Below are positions 1 through 5,243 of a stretch of 7,751 nt of DNA, piece after piece. The translations under genes and the position numbers were made by a program. A model generated the notes under the pieces. The model searched no databases. It was not told the origin of the DNA and worked only from the letters and a program-made list of their open reading frames with translations. The DNA is from Deltaproteobacteria bacterium. GTDB taxonomy: Bacteria > Desulfobacterota > GWC2-55-46. Each line of letters begins with the position of its first letter. The stretch's first letter is position 1. The stretch is taken from NCBI GenBank assembly GCA_021825035.1, contig JAKAIQ010000099.1, forward strand, positions 1 through 7,751, written 5' to 3'.

Positions 1-828
1 GTCCATGCCGGATATGCCGATGGCGGAAAGGAGCCCACCTATCGTAGTGGGTATGAGACAGACGAGAAGCGCTATGAGTATGACCGCCGAAACGCCGGTA
101 TGGCTGTAAACGGCAAATGGCCTCAGGCTTGCTACGGCGAGAAGAAAAACCATCGTCAGGCCGGAAAGTAGGATATTCAAAGCTATCTCATTCGGCGTCT
201 TTTGCCGCTCCGCGCCCTCGACGAGCTTTATCATCCTGTCGAGGAACGACCCGCCGGGCTCCTGCGTTATCTCTACGAATATCCGATCGGACAGCACCGT
301 CGTGCCGCCGGTGACCGCGCTCCTGTCTCCGCCGGCCTCCCTCACGACCGGGGCGGACTCGCCGGTTATGGACGATTCATCCACAAGCGAAGCGCCGTCT
401 ATAACCGTGCCGTCGCCCGGGATGACCTGAGATGCGGCAACGAGGACGACGTCGCCCTTCTTGAGTTTCGATGAGGGTATCGCATCGAGTGTTCCGTCCC
501 GCCTTCTGAGCGTTGCCTGAGTCTCCTGCCTGGCCTTCTTCAGCGTATCGGCCTGCGCCTTTCCGCGGCCTTCCGCGAGGGCCTCGGCGAAATTCGCGAA
601 AAGTACCGTAAACCAGAGCCAGAGGCTTATCTGGCCGCTGAAAAACGCCCCCTTTCCCGCGTAAATATCGTGAAAAAAAGAGATGGACGTGAGGACGCTC
701 CCTGTCTCCACGATGAACATGACAGGATTTTTTATGAGGACCTTCGGGTTGAGCTTGAGGAAGGCGTCCTTCACGGCCTGCCTTAGTATTACGGGATCGA
801 ACGCAGATATCTTCTTTGGTTTCGCCAT
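1..828 (-). CDS. kdpB: Potassium-transporting P-type ATPase catalytic subunit KdpB, N-terminal 276 residues (cut by window edge)
   Basis: KdpB is the ATP-hydrolysing subunit of the KdpFABC potassium pump in the inner membrane. Translating the minus strand from the ATG at 828 gives 276 uninterrupted codons running off the left edge, about 40% of a full KdpB (E. coli has 682 residues). Visible parts are the N-terminal NPVMFIV membrane segment (residues 34-40), a second helix near 66-82, the actuator domain with PGDG at 137-140 and DESSITGES at 150-158, and the membrane signature CLIPTTIGG at 257-265. The phosphorylated Asp of DKTG lies beyond the window. S158 matches the TGES serine whose phosphorylation inhibits the E. 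coli pump. The gene follows kdpA after an unusually long 138-base gap. There is no Shine-Dalgarno sequence; the leader just before ATG is A/C-rich. The start is chosen by match to the family N-terminus and the lack of upstream in-frame ATGs. Identity is certain. Confidence 0.97.
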   Translation of the reverse strand, partial: MAKPKKISAFDPVILRQAVKDAFLKLNPKVLIKNPVMFIVETGSVLTSISFFHDIYAGKGAFFSGQISLWLWFTVLFANFAEALAEGRGKAQADTLKKARQETQATLRRRDGTLDAIPSSKLKKGDVVLVAASQVIPGDGTVIDGASLVDESSITGESAPVVREAGGDRSAVTGGTTVLSDRIFVEITQEPGGSFLDRMIKLVEGAERQKTPNEIALNILLSGLTMVFLLAVASLRPFAVYSHTGVSAVILIALLVCLIPTTIGGLLSAIGISGMD

Positions 829-857
829 GGTTTTTTGGTGTTTTCGCGGACGACCCG

Positions 858-887
858 CCGCTTGCCGGCGCTCTCGCCTACAAGCGG
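858..887 (-). promoter_or_regulatory. Stem-loop in the kdpA-kdpB spacer
   Basis: CCGCTTG (858-864) pairs perfectly with CAAGCGG (881-887). Inside, after a 2x2 mismatch, GGCG (867-870) pairs with CGCC (875-878) around a CTCT loop. This interrupted 11-bp stem lies about 30 bases before the kdpB ATG. It has no U-tract on the minus strand, so it is unlikely to be a simple terminator. A role in messenger stability, processing or the ratio of KdpB to KdpA is inferred only. Confidence 0.5.
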
Positions 888-966
888 TTTCGCCTCATTT
901 ATTTTTCAGTGAACCCGCCTCCGGCTGATTTTTTGAGAGCCATGCCAATTCCCATAAATCGTTCTT

Positions 967-2673
967 TTAGAACGTACTCCCCCGAAGCATTTCAAAGTGC
1001 TCGGCTATGGGGCCGAGCGAGATCGCGGGAAAGAACGTGAGCGCCCCGACGATGATGATTACGCCCAGGAGAAGAAGCGTAAAAAGCACGCCGTAAGCCG
1101 GAAATGACCCTTCGCTTTCCGGGTGGATGTTCTTCCCGGCAAGCGACCCGGCCAGGGCAAGTATCGGTATCATCATGAAATAGCGCCCCAGGAACATCGC
1201 GATCCCCATGGTAATGTTCCAGAACCATGCGTCGGTCGAAAGTCCGGCAAAGGCGCTGCCGTTATTTCCCGTGGCCGAGGAGAAGGCGTAAAGTATCTCG
1301 GTCAAGCCATGTGGGCCTGGATTCAATATCGCTCCCGTTCCACGCGGGTCAACGGCGGCCCATGCGGAGAAGCCGAGGATGGATAGGGCGGCTACCACGA
1401 TGGCTATCATGGCGAACTTGACCTCCCTCCCCTCTATCTTCTTGCCGAGGTACTCCGGCGTCCTTCCGACCATTAGGCCGGAGATGAAGACGGTAAGGAC
1501 GATAAAGACGACCATTGTGTAAAGGCCCGATCCGGCGCCGCCGAAGATGACCTCTCCAAGGTGGATGTTGAAAAGAAGCACGAGCCCGCCGAGCGGGGTG
1601 AAGCTATCGTGCATGGAGTTAACGGCCCCGCATGAGGCGTCGGTCGTCATCGTGGCGAAAAGCGCCGATTCGAAAACGCCGAATCTCGTCTCTTTCCCCT
1701 CCATATTGACCGCGGATGAACAGCCCAGTTGCTTGAAAAACGGATTGCCCCTGTTTTCGGCATAGGAGGCTATGAGAACGCCCGCCACGAAAACCATGAG
1801 CATTGCCGCCCAGACCGACCAGGCGTGCCTCGTGTCCTTGACCTTCCGTCCGAGGAGATATACGAGCCCGCCCGGAATGAGAAAGAAGGAGAACATCTCG
1901 ACGAAATTCGTAAGCGGCGTCGGGTTTTCAAAGGGGTGCGCGGAGTTTGCGTTGAAGAACCCCCCTCCGTTCGTGCCGAGCATCTTTATCGCCTCCTGAG
2001 AGGCAACGGGCCCCATGGCTATGGTTTGCTTTGCGCCCTGAAGCGTCGTCGCTACCACATAGGGGTTGAAGTTCTGTATGACGCCCTGTGAGGCTAAAAA
2101 AAGGGCATAAATGATCGAGAGCGGCAAAAGAAGATAGAGACAGCAACGGACGAGATCCGCCCAGAAGTTGCCTAAGGCCGGGTTTGCCTTCGAGGCCAAC
2201 CCCCTTATGACCGCAACGGACGCGGATATTCCGACTGCCGCTGAGATGAAATTCTGGAACGCAAGGGCGACGGTCTGCGAAAAATACGACATCGTCGTCT
2301 CGCCGCCGTAGGACTGCCAGTCGGTATTGGTCGTGAAGCTTACCGCGGTATTCCACGCGAGGTCCGGCGCAACCGGGCCGAACTTCTGCGGATTCAACGG
2401 CAGGATATGCTGCAGCCTCAGGATAGCATAAGTGAAAAAGAGGGAAACGAGGCTCATGCCCATAATGGAAGAGGCGTAACGCGTCCATTTCTGGCCCTCG
2501 TCCGGATTTATCCCGCCGAGCCTGTATATGAGGTTTTCAAGCCGTCCGAGGACCCTGTTGAGCGGATGGGGAGAGCCGTCAAAGACCTTTTCAAGATATA
2601 TTCCGAGGGGCTTGGCCGTAACGAAAAGGAGACCGGCGAGCAACATCAGCTCAAGATAATTCGCTGCAACCAT
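967..2673 (-). CDS. kdpA: Potassium-transporting ATPase channel-like subunit KdpA
   Basis: KdpA is the potassium-binding, channel-like subunit of KdpFABC, related to the SKT/Trk channel superfamily, with four pore repeats. From the ATG at 2673 it has 568 residues (E. coli 557). All four selectivity-filter regions are visible: SFTTNTDWQ at 112-120, GTNGGGFFNANSAHPFENPT from 233, TTDASCGAV at 343-351 and SATGNNGSAFAG at 466-477. About ten hydrophobic segments fill the rest. The start at 2673 is preferred over an in-frame ATG at 2730 because the family N-terminus matches from MVAANYLEL, a GGAG site lies 8 bases upstream, and this ATG overlaps the kdpF stop (TGATG), a sign of translational coupling. 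The longer version would run through kdpF in another frame. The stop at 967-969 sits within a small inverted repeat (960-974). Identity is certain. Confidence 0.98.
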   Translation of the reverse strand: MVAANYLELMLLAGLLFVTAKPLGIYLEKVFDGSPHPLNRVLGRLENLIYRLGGINPDEGQKWTRYASSIMGMSLVSLFFTYAILRLQHILPLNPQKFGPVAPDLAWNTAVSFTTNTDWQSYGGETTMSYFSQTVALAFQNFISAAVGISASVAVIRGLASKANPALGNFWADLVRCCLYLLLPLSIIYALFLASQGVIQNFNPYVVATTLQGAKQTIAMGPVASQEAIKMLGTNGGGFFNANSAHPFENPTPLTNFVEMFSFFLIPGGLVYLLGRKVKDTRHAWSVWAAMLMVFVAGVLIASYAENRGNPFFKQLGCSSAVNMEGKETRFGVFESALFATMTTDASCGAVNSMHDSFTPLGGLVLLFNIHLGEVIFGGAGSGLYTMVVFIVLTVFISGLMVGRTPEYLGKKIEGREVKFAMIAIVVAALSILGFSAWAAVDPRGTGAILNPGPHGLTEILYAFSSATGNNGSAFAGLSTDAWFWNITMGIAMFLGRYFMMIPILALAGSLAGKNIHPESEGSFPAYGVLFTLLLLGVIIIVGALTFFPAISLGPIAEHFEMLRGSTF

Positions 2674-2753
2674 CAAAATTTCTCCGCACGGACCAGGGTA
2701 TAAAGAAGATACAGAAATAGCGCCACGCAAATGACGAGAAGTATAATGTCCAT
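2673..2753 (-). CDS. kdpF: KdpF, small stabilising subunit of the potassium pump
   Basis: A 26-residue ORF too short for routine gene callers. It starts MDIILLVICV, is a single hydrophobic helix, and ends LYTLVRAEKF. That tail matches the KdpF pattern (E. coli KdpF, 29 residues, ends in a similar L-x-x-A-E-x-F), which supports the identification beyond position alone. KdpF packs against KdpA and stabilises the complex in E. coli. Its TGA overlaps the kdpA ATG by one base. The ribosome site GAGGG sits only 2-3 bases from the ATG, closer than is efficient. The ORF starts 6 bases after the stop of the preceding micro-ORF, so translation is probably coupled to it. Confidence 0.93.
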   Translation of the reverse strand: MDIILLVICVALFLYLLYTLVRAEKF

Positions 2754-2759
2754 ATCCCT

Positions 2760-2846
2760 CTACTCAAGCCTTGAGCAGGCCCGTATAAGGCCGAAGGCCG
2801 CTATGACGAGAACTATAGAAATGCCTGAAAGCAGGATGTCTGCCAT
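2760..2846 (-). CDS. 28-residue single-pass membrane micro-protein, first ORF of the kdp transcript
   Basis: ATG at 2846 to TAG at 2760-2762, 28 codons. The protein begins MADILLSGISIVLVIAAFGL, a single hydrophobic helix, and closes with a short basic tail, IRACSRLE, containing one cysteine. The ribosome site AAGGAGG lies exactly 5 bases before the ATG and is the strongest in the window. The ORF lies directly downstream of the kdp promoter and ends 6 bases before kdpF. Position, ribosome site and composition support a real translated peptide. It resembles KdpF in size and hydrophobicity but lacks the KdpF A-E-x-F ending, so it is not simply a second KdpF. I recall similar short unannotated ORFs with an R-x-C-x-R-L-like tail before kdpF in other bacteria, but cannot check this. 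Possible roles are an extra small pump subunit, a regulator, or a leader that delivers ribosomes to kdpF. Confidence 0.72.
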   Translation of the reverse strand: MADILLSGISIVLVIAAFGLIRACSRLE

Positions 2847-2851
2847 GAGAG

Positions 2852-2858
2852 CCTCCTT
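2852..2858 (-). promoter_or_regulatory. Strong Shine-Dalgarno site AAGGAGG before the kdp micro-ORF
   Basis: AAGGAGG on the minus strand, five bases (CTCTC) before the ATG at 2846. It decides the start of the micro-ORF and is the entry ribosome site for the kdp transcript. Confidence 0.8.
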
Positions 2859-2873
2859 ATTAAGGTATATTAT

Positions 2874-2889
2874 AGCAAGATAGGTGCCA
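2874..2889 (-). promoter_or_regulatory. Sigma-54 (-24/-12) promoter of the kdp operon, overlapping a TATAAT
   Basis: Minus strand TGGCACCTATCTTGCT matches the sigma-54 consensus TGGCAC-N5-TTGCW at every defined position, with exactly 10 bases between GG and GC. The predicted RNA start is near 2863-2864, about 17 bases before the micro-ORF ATG, leaving just room for the AAGGAGG site. A perfect TATAAT overlaps its downstream edge (2874-2869), but the hexamer 17 bases upstream is ACGTCT, a poor -35, so a sigma-70 promoter would need an activator. A sigma-54 promoter would need an AAA+ enhancer-binding protein, not seen in the window. Confidence 0.72.
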
Positions 2890-2950
2890 AAAGACGTGCC
2901 CGTAAATCCACTGCGTTTCATTATGCAGGCTTTGGCGAAGCGGGCCCGGC

Positions 2951-2965
2951 ATTAAAAATTTTAAT
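2951..2965. repeat. Perfect AT-rich dyad upstream of the kdp promoter
   Basis: ATTAAAA-A-TTTTAAT, 7-bp arms around one base, centred about 95 bases upstream of the predicted sigma-54 RNA start. This lies within the usual range for an activator site of a sigma-54 promoter. The role is inferred from position; AT-rich dyads also arise by chance. Confidence 0.35.
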
Positions 2966-3013
2966 ATCAGCCGTTAAATTTGAAAGGAAATTACGGAGCA
3001 AGACGGGCGATAG

Positions 3014-3025
3014 AAACGGCCGTTT
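3014..3025. repeat. 12-bp perfect palindrome AAACGGCCGTTT between ynfA and kdp
   Basis: A fully symmetrical 12-mer about 155 bases upstream of the predicted kdp RNA start. It has no spacer, so it suits a dimeric protein binding site better than an RNA hairpin. It could be a second activator site or a weak end signal for the ynfA transcript. Confidence 0.3.
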
Positions 3026-3106
3026 TTCGATATGAGGATTCTCAGCCCTTTGTGACGTGGCTCTTCAACTGCCCATCGAGGTGTTCTTCAGTCTCTGCAC
3101 AAGCGC

Positions 3107-3442
3107 TTAACCCCTCGGCCAGTACATGATGATGAGAACCCCGGCCAGGCATACGGCGCCGCCCAACAGGTCGAATCTATCCGGGACCATCTTGTCGATT
3201 TGCCATCCCCACAGGATCGAAAGAACCACAAAAATCCCGCCATAAGCCGCGTAAACGCGCCCGAAATTCGCGTTGGAAGGCTGCAGCGTCGGGATTATCC
3301 CGTAAAGAAAGAGGATTATTCCTCCGGCAAGAGCAAGGAAAACGCTCCTTCTTTCCCGCAACCAGAGCCAGACGAGGTAACCCCCGCCTATTTCACAAAG
3401 GCCCGCCAGAAGGAAATAAATTAGCGATCTTGCCTGTCCCAT
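3107..3442 (-). CDS. ynfA: YnfA/UPF0060 family small inner-membrane protein
   Basis: 111 residues, the usual length of this family (E. coli YnfA is 108). Four hydrophobic helices lie near residues 6-26, 33-50, 64-80 and 93-107. Family marks are [14 protein letters not shown] (15-28), [12 protein letters not shown] (61-72), D-x-F-D-L-L-G-G (88-95) and the C-terminal LIIMYWPRG. The family belongs to the drug/metabolite transporter superfamily, close to small multidrug resistance proteins, and works as a membrane dimer; its natural substrate is not settled. The start at 3442 follows an AGGAGG site at 3453-3458 with a slightly long 10-base spacer, and no better in-frame start is seen. It lies between the outer-membrane protein gene and the kdp promoter region, with no sign of a functional link to either. 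Confidence 0.93.
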   Translation of the reverse strand: MGQARSLIYFLLAGLCEIGGGYLVWLWLRERRSVFLALAGGIILFLYGIIPTLQPSNANFGRVYAAYGGIFVVLSILWGWQIDKMVPDRFDLLGGAVCLAGVLIIMYWPRG

Positions 3443-3557
3443 CGGAATACGTCCTCCTGTTCAAAGTCCGGTAGATTCCGCAATTCTTTCACGTTATGCT
3501 ATCCCAGTGACGGATAAACCGGCTCCGGCGATCTATGCCCTATGTCAGGGGGCGGCG

Positions 3558-4361
3558 CTACAAAAAGTTTATATCAAGCTGCGTCGTCCATACCCATTTG
3601 GCGCCGCCGGATGGAAGCGGGCCGGCAACGGCAGGCTCGTTGAACCATACCGGTCCGGTAAGGAGCGATATGTCCCTCGTGAAATAATAGTACACCCCCC
3701 CGCCGCCGCCGCCGATATAGTTCTTGCCGCTTGCGTAGTCCGCTGCAAGAACAACTTTATCATATTCTCCGCTGCCGTCCTTAACGGAAAAGAGGCCTTT
3801 GTCCCAGCCGACCATGAAGCCGGTATTCGCCTTTGCCCCGTTTTTATCCACGAGGGCCGCCGGATTGCCGTAATAGCCGCCGACGTGTATCCTGCCGAGG
3901 CTGAACGGAAGGGTCTTGCCCACGATGAAGTCGGTTATGTCGAAATTAGTCCTTGTGTCCCCGGGGCCGGCGATGTTCCCGTGAGTGCCTATGTCGAACA
4001 TGCCTATGTTAATAGCCGGCGAACCGCTGAAGAGAGAGCCCTCGGGAGTGCCGAACTTGAAGTTGAAAAGCAACGGATGGTCTGAAGGCTCAAGCACGTC
4101 CATGCCTACCTCAAGCTGCAATTTGTCATACGGCAGTATCCCGACCTCCGGAAGAGTAAGATCCGTCGGAAGCGCGCCTTTATCCGCCCCTTTCTTGCCG
4201 AGGGTAAAATAATTATCTATGCCGAGGTGCACGACCCCATAGGGCTGAACATCGGATGTCGAGGGCGTCCAGAACGTGGTGGACGGCGTTGCGCACGCGA
4301 ATTCGATCCAGGCTCCCAGGATAATCCCGAACGTTAAAAGAAGCATCGTAAGCTTTTTCAT
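3558..4361 (-). CDS. Probable outer-membrane beta-barrel protein of unknown function
   Basis: 267 residues. An N-terminal signal peptide (MKK, hydrophobic 6-19) probably ends after A22-C23-A24. C23 is not in a good lipobox (E20-F21-A22 precede it), so an ordinary signal peptide is preferred. The mature part starts TPSTTFWTPSTSDVQPYG, then shows alternating hydrophobic/polar strands rich in Gly and aromatics, a run of six glycines (217-222) before VYYYF, and a final strand WVWTTQLDINFL with F266 next to last, as in many outer-membrane barrels. There are no long membrane helices. I recall a conserved family with this TPSTTFWTP start and LTGPVWFN near the end in Geobacter-like bacteria, annotated only as hypothetical; this is memory, not a search. 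The start is fixed by AGGAGG 5 bases before the ATG. The gene stands alone between a possible terminator (4416-4436) and ynfA. Confidence 0.85.
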   Translation of the reverse strand: MKKLTMLLLTFGIILGAWIEFACATPSTTFWTPSTSDVQPYGVVHLGIDNYFTLGKKGADKGALPTDLTLPEVGILPYDKLQLEVGMDVLEPSDHPLLFNFKFGTPEGSLFSGSPAINIGMFDIGTHGNIAGPGDTRTNFDITDFIVGKTLPFSLGRIHVGGYYGNPAALVDKNGAKANTGFMVGWDKGLFSVKDGSGEYDKVVLAADYASGKNYIGGGGGGVYYYFTRDISLLTGPVWFNEPAVAGPLPSGGAKWVWTTQLDINFL

Positions 4362-4415
4362 TCTTTCCTCCTGTACATATTAGAATTTATATGGCGTAAA
4401 AAGACCTGGCGATTA

Positions 4416-4436
4416 AAGGCGGCCCAGCCCGGCCTT
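4416..4436 (-). terminator. Possible terminator after the ANTAR response regulator gene
   Basis: On the minus strand AAGGC plus GG pair with CC plus GCCTT, a 7-bp GC-rich stem with one bulged C and a GCTGGG loop, followed by TTAAT. The T-tract is weak. It lies 63 bases after the stop of the response regulator and ahead of the outer-membrane protein gene. A smaller hairpin, TTACG-GCGT-CGTAA, sits just upstream of it in transcription order (4441-4454). Confidence 0.35.
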
Positions 4437-4498
4437 CCTGTTACGGCGTCGTAATCTTATCCGTCACACGAGAAGTTCAAGAAGACGTTTCCCGGCGC

Positions 4499-5089
4499 TT
4501 ATCCGGAGCGTACGGAATCCTTTTTTTCCAGCGATAGTATTATGACCTCCGCTATCTCCTTCATTGTTTTTCTTTTATCCATGCTAATCCTTCGTATCCT
4601 TGAGAAAGCCTGATCCTCGGATAATTTTTCCTTCTCCATAAGAAGGCCTTTGGCTTTCTCTATGACCTTTCTCGACGCGAGGGTCTCTTTAAGGTCTCTG
4701 TTTTCCTTCCTCAAAACCCTGAACTCTTTGGACCTCGATATGGCAAGCTCTATCACAGGGAGGAGCGCTTCGAGGCGCACAGGCTTAACGAGGTAGCCCA
4801 TAACTCCAGCCGAGACCGCGCGCCTTACGGTCTCCTCATCGTCGCGGACGGTAAGCAGGATCACGGGCGTCTCATAGAGGCGGTTTATTATATTCGCGGC
4901 CTCAATGCCGTCCTTTACCGGCATCTTTACGTCCATAATAATTAGATCAGGCGATTTTTGCGCGCATATATCGATGGCCTCGACGCCGTTCGCGCCTTCC
5001 GCGATTACGCGAAAGCCGCTCTTTTCAACAAGTCCCCTCAGAACGATTCTGCCGGATTCGTCATCATCTATTATGGCTATGTTCTTCAT
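4499..5089 (-). CDS. Response regulator with RNA-binding ANTAR output domain
   Basis: 196 residues from the ATG at 5089. The receiver domain (about 1-115) begins MKNIAIIDDDES with the acidic pocket at D8-D10, phospho-acceptor D53 in LIIMDVKMP, T80 and K102 (YLVKP). A coiled linker rich in K/E/R (about 117-140) leads to the ANTAR domain (about 137-190) with VIEKAKGLLMEKEKLSEDQAFSRI as its signature. ANTAR proteins of the AmiR/NasR/EutV type bind paired RNA hairpins and prevent transcription termination; phosphorylation normally promotes dimerisation. No histidine kinase is in the window. The upstream neighbours are a Ser/Thr kinase and phosphatase. The longer in-frame start at 5155 would add 22 hydrophobic residues foreign to receiver domains, so 5089 is chosen although it has no Shine-Dalgarno sequence. 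A sigma-54-like promoter sits directly upstream. Target RNAs are unknown. Confidence 0.92.
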   Translation of the reverse strand: MKNIAIIDDDESGRIVLRGLVEKSGFRVIAEGANGVEAIDICAQKSPDLIIMDVKMPVKDGIEAANIINRLYETPVILLTVRDDEETVRRAVSAGVMGYLVKPVRLEALLPVIELAISRSKEFRVLRKENRDLKETLASRKVIEKAKGLLMEKEKLSEDQAFSRIRRISMDKRKTMKEIAEVIILSLEKKDSVRSG

Positions 5090-5102
5090 GACTTGATTGA
5101 AA

Positions 5103-5118
5103 AGCAAATTTAATGCCA
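5103..5118 (-). promoter_or_regulatory. Sigma-54-like (-24/-12) promoter of the ANTAR response regulator
   Basis: Minus strand TGGCATTAAATTTGCT fits TGGCA-N6-TTGCW with 10 bases between GG and GC; only the sixth consensus base differs (T for C). The predicted RNA start is near 5092, three bases before the ATG at 5089, which would make the message almost leaderless. A dyad at 5202-5218 lies about 110-126 bases upstream of that start. Confidence 0.55.
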
Positions 5119-5201
5119 CGAAGCCAATGACAATTTCACATTGAAAATCCGGCATTATAAAGATAGAGAAAGACTCATGATGAAGTTTTTGAAGGCATGA
5201 T

Positions 5202-5218
5202 TGCTTAAGTTTTAAGCA
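5202..5218. repeat. Perfect dyad TGCTTAA-N3-TTAAGCA between kinase and ANTAR genes
   Basis: Seven-bp arms around GTT. It lies 26 bases after the kinase stop and about 118 bases upstream of the predicted sigma-54 RNA start, so it suits an activator binding site. It could instead be a weak hairpin ending the kinase transcript, but there is no T-tract after it on the minus strand. Confidence 0.4.
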
Positions 5219-5243
5219 GATTTTTACGAATGCGTTCTCAGAT

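Noticed and set aside
899..955. 18-codon ORF in the kdpA-kdpB spacer
   Set aside because: No ribosome site, no hydrophobic segment, and no known small Kdp protein at this place.
960..974. Inverted repeat CGTTCT-TTT-AGAACG around the kdpA stop
   Set aside because: Only 6 bp, partly coding, and no T-tract. It would also block kdpB if it were a terminator.
1928..2488. 186-codon minus-strand ORF within kdpA in another frame
   Set aside because: Lies wholly inside kdpA, is Arg/His-rich with no domain, as expected of an out-of-frame reading of GC-rich DNA.
2674..2730. Longer N-terminus for KdpA starting at 2730
   Set aside because: The added 19 residues overlap kdpF in another frame, have no family match and no suitable ribosome site. 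The ATG at 2673 has GGAG and stop-start overlap with kdpF.
3107..3442. Annotation as an EmrE/SugE-type small multidrug resistance pump
   Set aside because: The GRVYAAYGG and C-terminal YWPRG signatures and overall match are those of YnfA/UPF0060, a related but separate family.
3507..4085. 192-codon plus-strand ORF opposite the outer-membrane gene
   Set aside because: Antisense shadow of a gene with signal peptide and strong ribosome site; its own translation shows no domain.
5090..5155. Longer N-terminus for the ANTAR regulator starting at 5155
   Set aside because: It adds 22 mostly hydrophobic residues not seen before receiver domains, lacks a ribosome site, and would cover the sigma-54-like element.
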